Source: Kordiimonadaceae bacterium
GTDB lineage: Bacteria; Pseudomonadota; Alphaproteobacteria; Sphingomonadales; Emcibacteraceae
DNA: 45,422 nucleotides
NCBI GenBank assembly: GCA_018675425.1
Contig: JABGYD010000025.1
Span: forward strand, 1-45,422
Reading direction: 5' to 3'
Within the stretch, counting starts at the first letter, position 1, and every line of letters begins with the position of its first letter. Positions 43,737 to 45,422 of this stretch are shown here, piece after piece. The notes under the pieces were generated by a model. It saw nothing but the letters and a program-made list of their open reading frames with translations. It did no database searches and had not been told where the DNA came from. A program made the translations under genes and the position numbers.

Positions 43737-45245
43737 ATGATGAATAAAAAAGAAATATATAAAGCTCTCGGCCTCACTGCAAAGGATGTAGAAGGCGGGA
43801 ACCTTGTAGTTCACACGCCAATCGATGGAACTGTGATGGCTAATGTTACCATGGATACAGTCGCTCAAACAGAATTAAAAATTGGCAAATCCGTTGATGC
43901 TTTCAAAATATGGCGTAACGTTCCAGCTCCACGCCGTGGGGAGCTTGTTCGTATTCTCGGTAATATTCTTCGGGACAAAAAAGAAGCCCTTGGTGCACTC
44001 GTAACACTTGAGTGCGGTAAAATTTATCAAGAAGGCCTTGGTGAAGTTCAAGAAATGATTGATATTTGTGATTTTGCAGTTGGCCAAAGCCGCATGCTAC
44101 ACGGCTTGACAATTGTTTCAGAGCGCCCCCTACATAAGATGCGTGAAATTTGGCAACCCCTAGGACCAGTTGGCATCATCAGCGCTTTTAACTTCCCAGT
44201 TGCCGTTTGGTCATGGAATACTGCACTCGCTCTTGTTTGTGGTAACTCCGTTATCTGGAAACCTTCAGAAAAATCACCTGTAACTGCACTAGCTTGTCAA
44301 AAAATATTTGAGATGGCATGCGCTGAATTTGGCGATGATGCGCCCGCAAACCTATCCCAAGTTCTTACAGGTGAGCGTGATATTGGTGAGGTACTTGTTG
44401 CAGACGAACGTATTCCTCTTATTTCTGCCACAGGGAGTAGCGCAATGGGTAAAGTTGTTGGAGCCAAGGTTGCGGGACGTTTTGGAAAATCGATTCTTGA
44501 GCTTGGTGGAAATAACGCCATCATAGTTTCAAAGCATGCTGATCTTGATCTTGCTTACCAAGGTATTGTATTTGGATCAGTTGGAACTTGTGGACAACGT
44601 TGTACTACAACTCGCCGTCTTTTTATCCACGAAGATGTTTATGATGAAATAATTCCACGTATCAAAAAAGCCTTCTCAGGCGTGACTATAGGCAACCCAC
44701 TAGATGAAGAAACACTCATGGGACCGCTTGTTGATGAAGATAGCTTCAACAATATGGAAAATGCCTTAAGTGTCGCTAAAAAGAATGGTGCCTCCATCAC
44801 TGGGGGTGGTCGTGCCATGGCTGATGACTATCCCGGCGGTTACTATGTTAATCCTGCACTTGTTGAAATAGATGGCACAGATGCTAATGTTAAAACGGAA
44901 ACATTTGCTCCGATCCTATATGCTTTTAAATATAATGATCTGGATAATGCTATTTATCGTCAAAATGATGTGCCTCAGGGTTTATCTTCGGCCATCTTCA
45001 CTACTAATATGCTCGAAGCCGAAATTTTCACATCTGAAGTTGGCAGTGACTGCGGTATAGCCAATGTTAATATCGGTACAAGTGGTGCAGAAATTGGTGG
45101 TGCATTTGGTGGTGAAAAAGAAACTGGTGGAGGGCGCGAAAGCGGATCAGATGCTTGGCGCGGCTATATGCGTCGTATGACAAGCACAACAAACTATTCT
45201 ACTAAATTACCCCTAGCACAAGGTATTAAGTTTGACACTGATTAG
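43737..45245 (+). CDS. ALDH7-type aldehyde dehydrogenase (aminoadipate semialdehyde dehydrogenase-like)
   Basis: 502 residues. The catalytic Cys is in GTCGQRCTTTRR (Cys289), the general base Glu in KSILELGGNN (Glu255) and the oxyanion Asn in SAFNFPVAVW (Asn152). The EIWQPLGPVGIISAFNFPVA stretch and FAPILYAFKY resemble ALDH7/AmaB proteins, which oxidise L-2-aminoadipate 6-semialdehyde (or its cyclic form) in lysine and pipecolate breakdown. Ending: GEKETGGGRESGSDAWRGYM. GAAGGA ribosome site before the ATG. The preceding Lrp regulator supports an amino acid catabolic role; substrate remains inferred. Confidence 0.88.
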   Translation: MMNKKEIYKALGLTAKDVEGGNLVVHTPIDGTVMANVTMDTVAQTELKIGKSVDAFKIWRNVPAPRRGELVRILGNILRDKKEALGALVTLECGKIYQEGLGEVQEMIDICDFAVGQSRMLHGLTIVSERPLHKMREIWQPLGPVGIISAFNFPVAVWSWNTALALVCGNSVIWKPSEKSPVTALACQKIFEMACAEFGDDAPANLSQVLTGERDIGEVLVADERIPLISATGSSAMGKVVGAKVAGRFGKSILELGGNNAIIVSKHADLDLAYQGIVFGSVGTCGQRCTTTRRLFIHEDVYDEIIPRIKKAFSGVTIGNPLDEETLMGPLVDEDSFNNMENALSVAKKNGASITGGGRAMADDYPGGYYVNPALVEIDGTDANVKTETFAPILYAFKYNDLDNAIYRQNDVPQGLSSAIFTTNMLEAEIFTSEVGSDCGIANVNIGTSGAEIGGAFGGEKETGGGRESGSDAWRGYMRRMTSTTNYSTKLPLAQGIKFDTD

Positions 45246-45265
45246 GCTCAAATAAAATATATATG

Positions 45266-45308
45266 AAAAAGGGGTCAGTTGGTTTAAATTCTAACAGGCC
45301 TTTTTTTT
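45266..45308 (+). terminator. rho-independent terminator of the ALDH gene
   Basis: AAAAAGG (45266-45272) pairs with CCTTTTT starting at 45299, with inner GTT/AAC pairing, and ends in a run of eight T. It sits about 20 nt after the stop codon. Confidence 0.65.
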
Positions 45309-45377
45309 GTTTCCAAAATTCAAAGAATCATTTAATACTCTATTGATAATAAGAATTATAATTAATAAGAACGTTAA

Positions 45378-45422
45378 ATGACAAAATACTTAAGTAATTT
45401 AAAAATTGGTGAAACTAGTACA
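45378..45422 (+). CDS. start of a further gene, truncated by the window end
   Basis: An ATG at 45378 opens MTKYLSNLKIGETST with no stop before the window edge. The gap to the previous terminator contains no other clear element. Too short to identify. Confidence 0.35.
   Translation, partial: MTKYLSNLKIGETST

Noticed and set aside
1-45422. tRNA, rRNA, CRISPR arrays, insertion sequences, phage genes
   Set aside because: No gap is large or structured enough for rRNA or arrays; no cloverleaf, spaced repeat series, transposase or integrase was seen by eye. A covariance-model scan was not possible.

Overview
The window is AT-rich chromosomal DNA (clearly below 50% GC by eye, not counted) with short intergenic gaps. 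It is probably from a free-living, perhaps marine, alphaproteobacterium. The best taxonomic signal is the block at 36-43 kb: SUV3-like helicase, S4-domain RNA-binding protein, 7Fe ferredoxin FdxA and CarD, all on the minus strand. That grouping is typical of Alphaproteobacteria. The order cannot be named safely. I see no rRNA, tRNA, CRISPR array, integrase or transposase.

1-5 kb: the worn 3' end of a PQQ-dehydrogenase-like gene, two secreted NHL beta-propeller proteins, a HupE/UreJ-type membrane protein and a double cupin. 5-17.6 kb: a catabolic region. A 781-residue flavin monooxygenase/old-yellow-enzyme fusion, an aromatic acid-CoA ligase, an SDR, an enoyl-CoA hydratase, an acyl-CoA dehydrogenase and a Rid-family protein, with a MarR regulator, fit the aerobic CoA-dependent (2-aminobenzoyl-CoA type) route for anthranilate. 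A fused hydratase/3-hydroxyacyl-CoA dehydrogenase and an AceE-like thiamine diphosphate enzyme lie downstream on the minus strand. 17.7-20.1 kb: a YkgJ-type cysteine-cluster protein, then a TauE/SafE exporter and a PLP lyase of the D-cysteine desulfhydrase/L-cysteate sulfo-lyase family in one operon, suggesting sulfonate breakdown with sulfite export.

20.3-26 kb: a run of plus-strand genes: a LysE-like remnant, YjiH-type membrane protein, beta-lactamase-fold serine hydrolase, 2OG-Fe(II) oxygenase, NTF2-like secreted protein and an AAHS-type MFS transporter that could import an aromatic acid. 26-35 kb: PhoD phosphodiesterase, an MFS protein and a complete tripartite RND efflux operon (outer membrane factor, adaptor, permease). 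35-43 kb: a phosphatase-fold protein that has lost most of its metal ligands, then the CarD/FdxA/TerB/TetR/S4/helicase/P1-peptidase block. 43-45.4 kb: an Lrp/AsnC regulator and an ALDH7-type (aminoadipate semialdehyde) dehydrogenase, separated by a helically phased repeat array that looks like an Lrp operator, and the first codons of a further gene.

The most notable points are the near-complete anthranilyl-CoA pathway with a Rid protein lacking the usual catalytic arginine and a shared candidate MarR operator, the phased Lrp array, the predicted pseudo-phosphatase, and the exporter/lyase pair. All functions are inferred from sequence reading alone; no database search was run.
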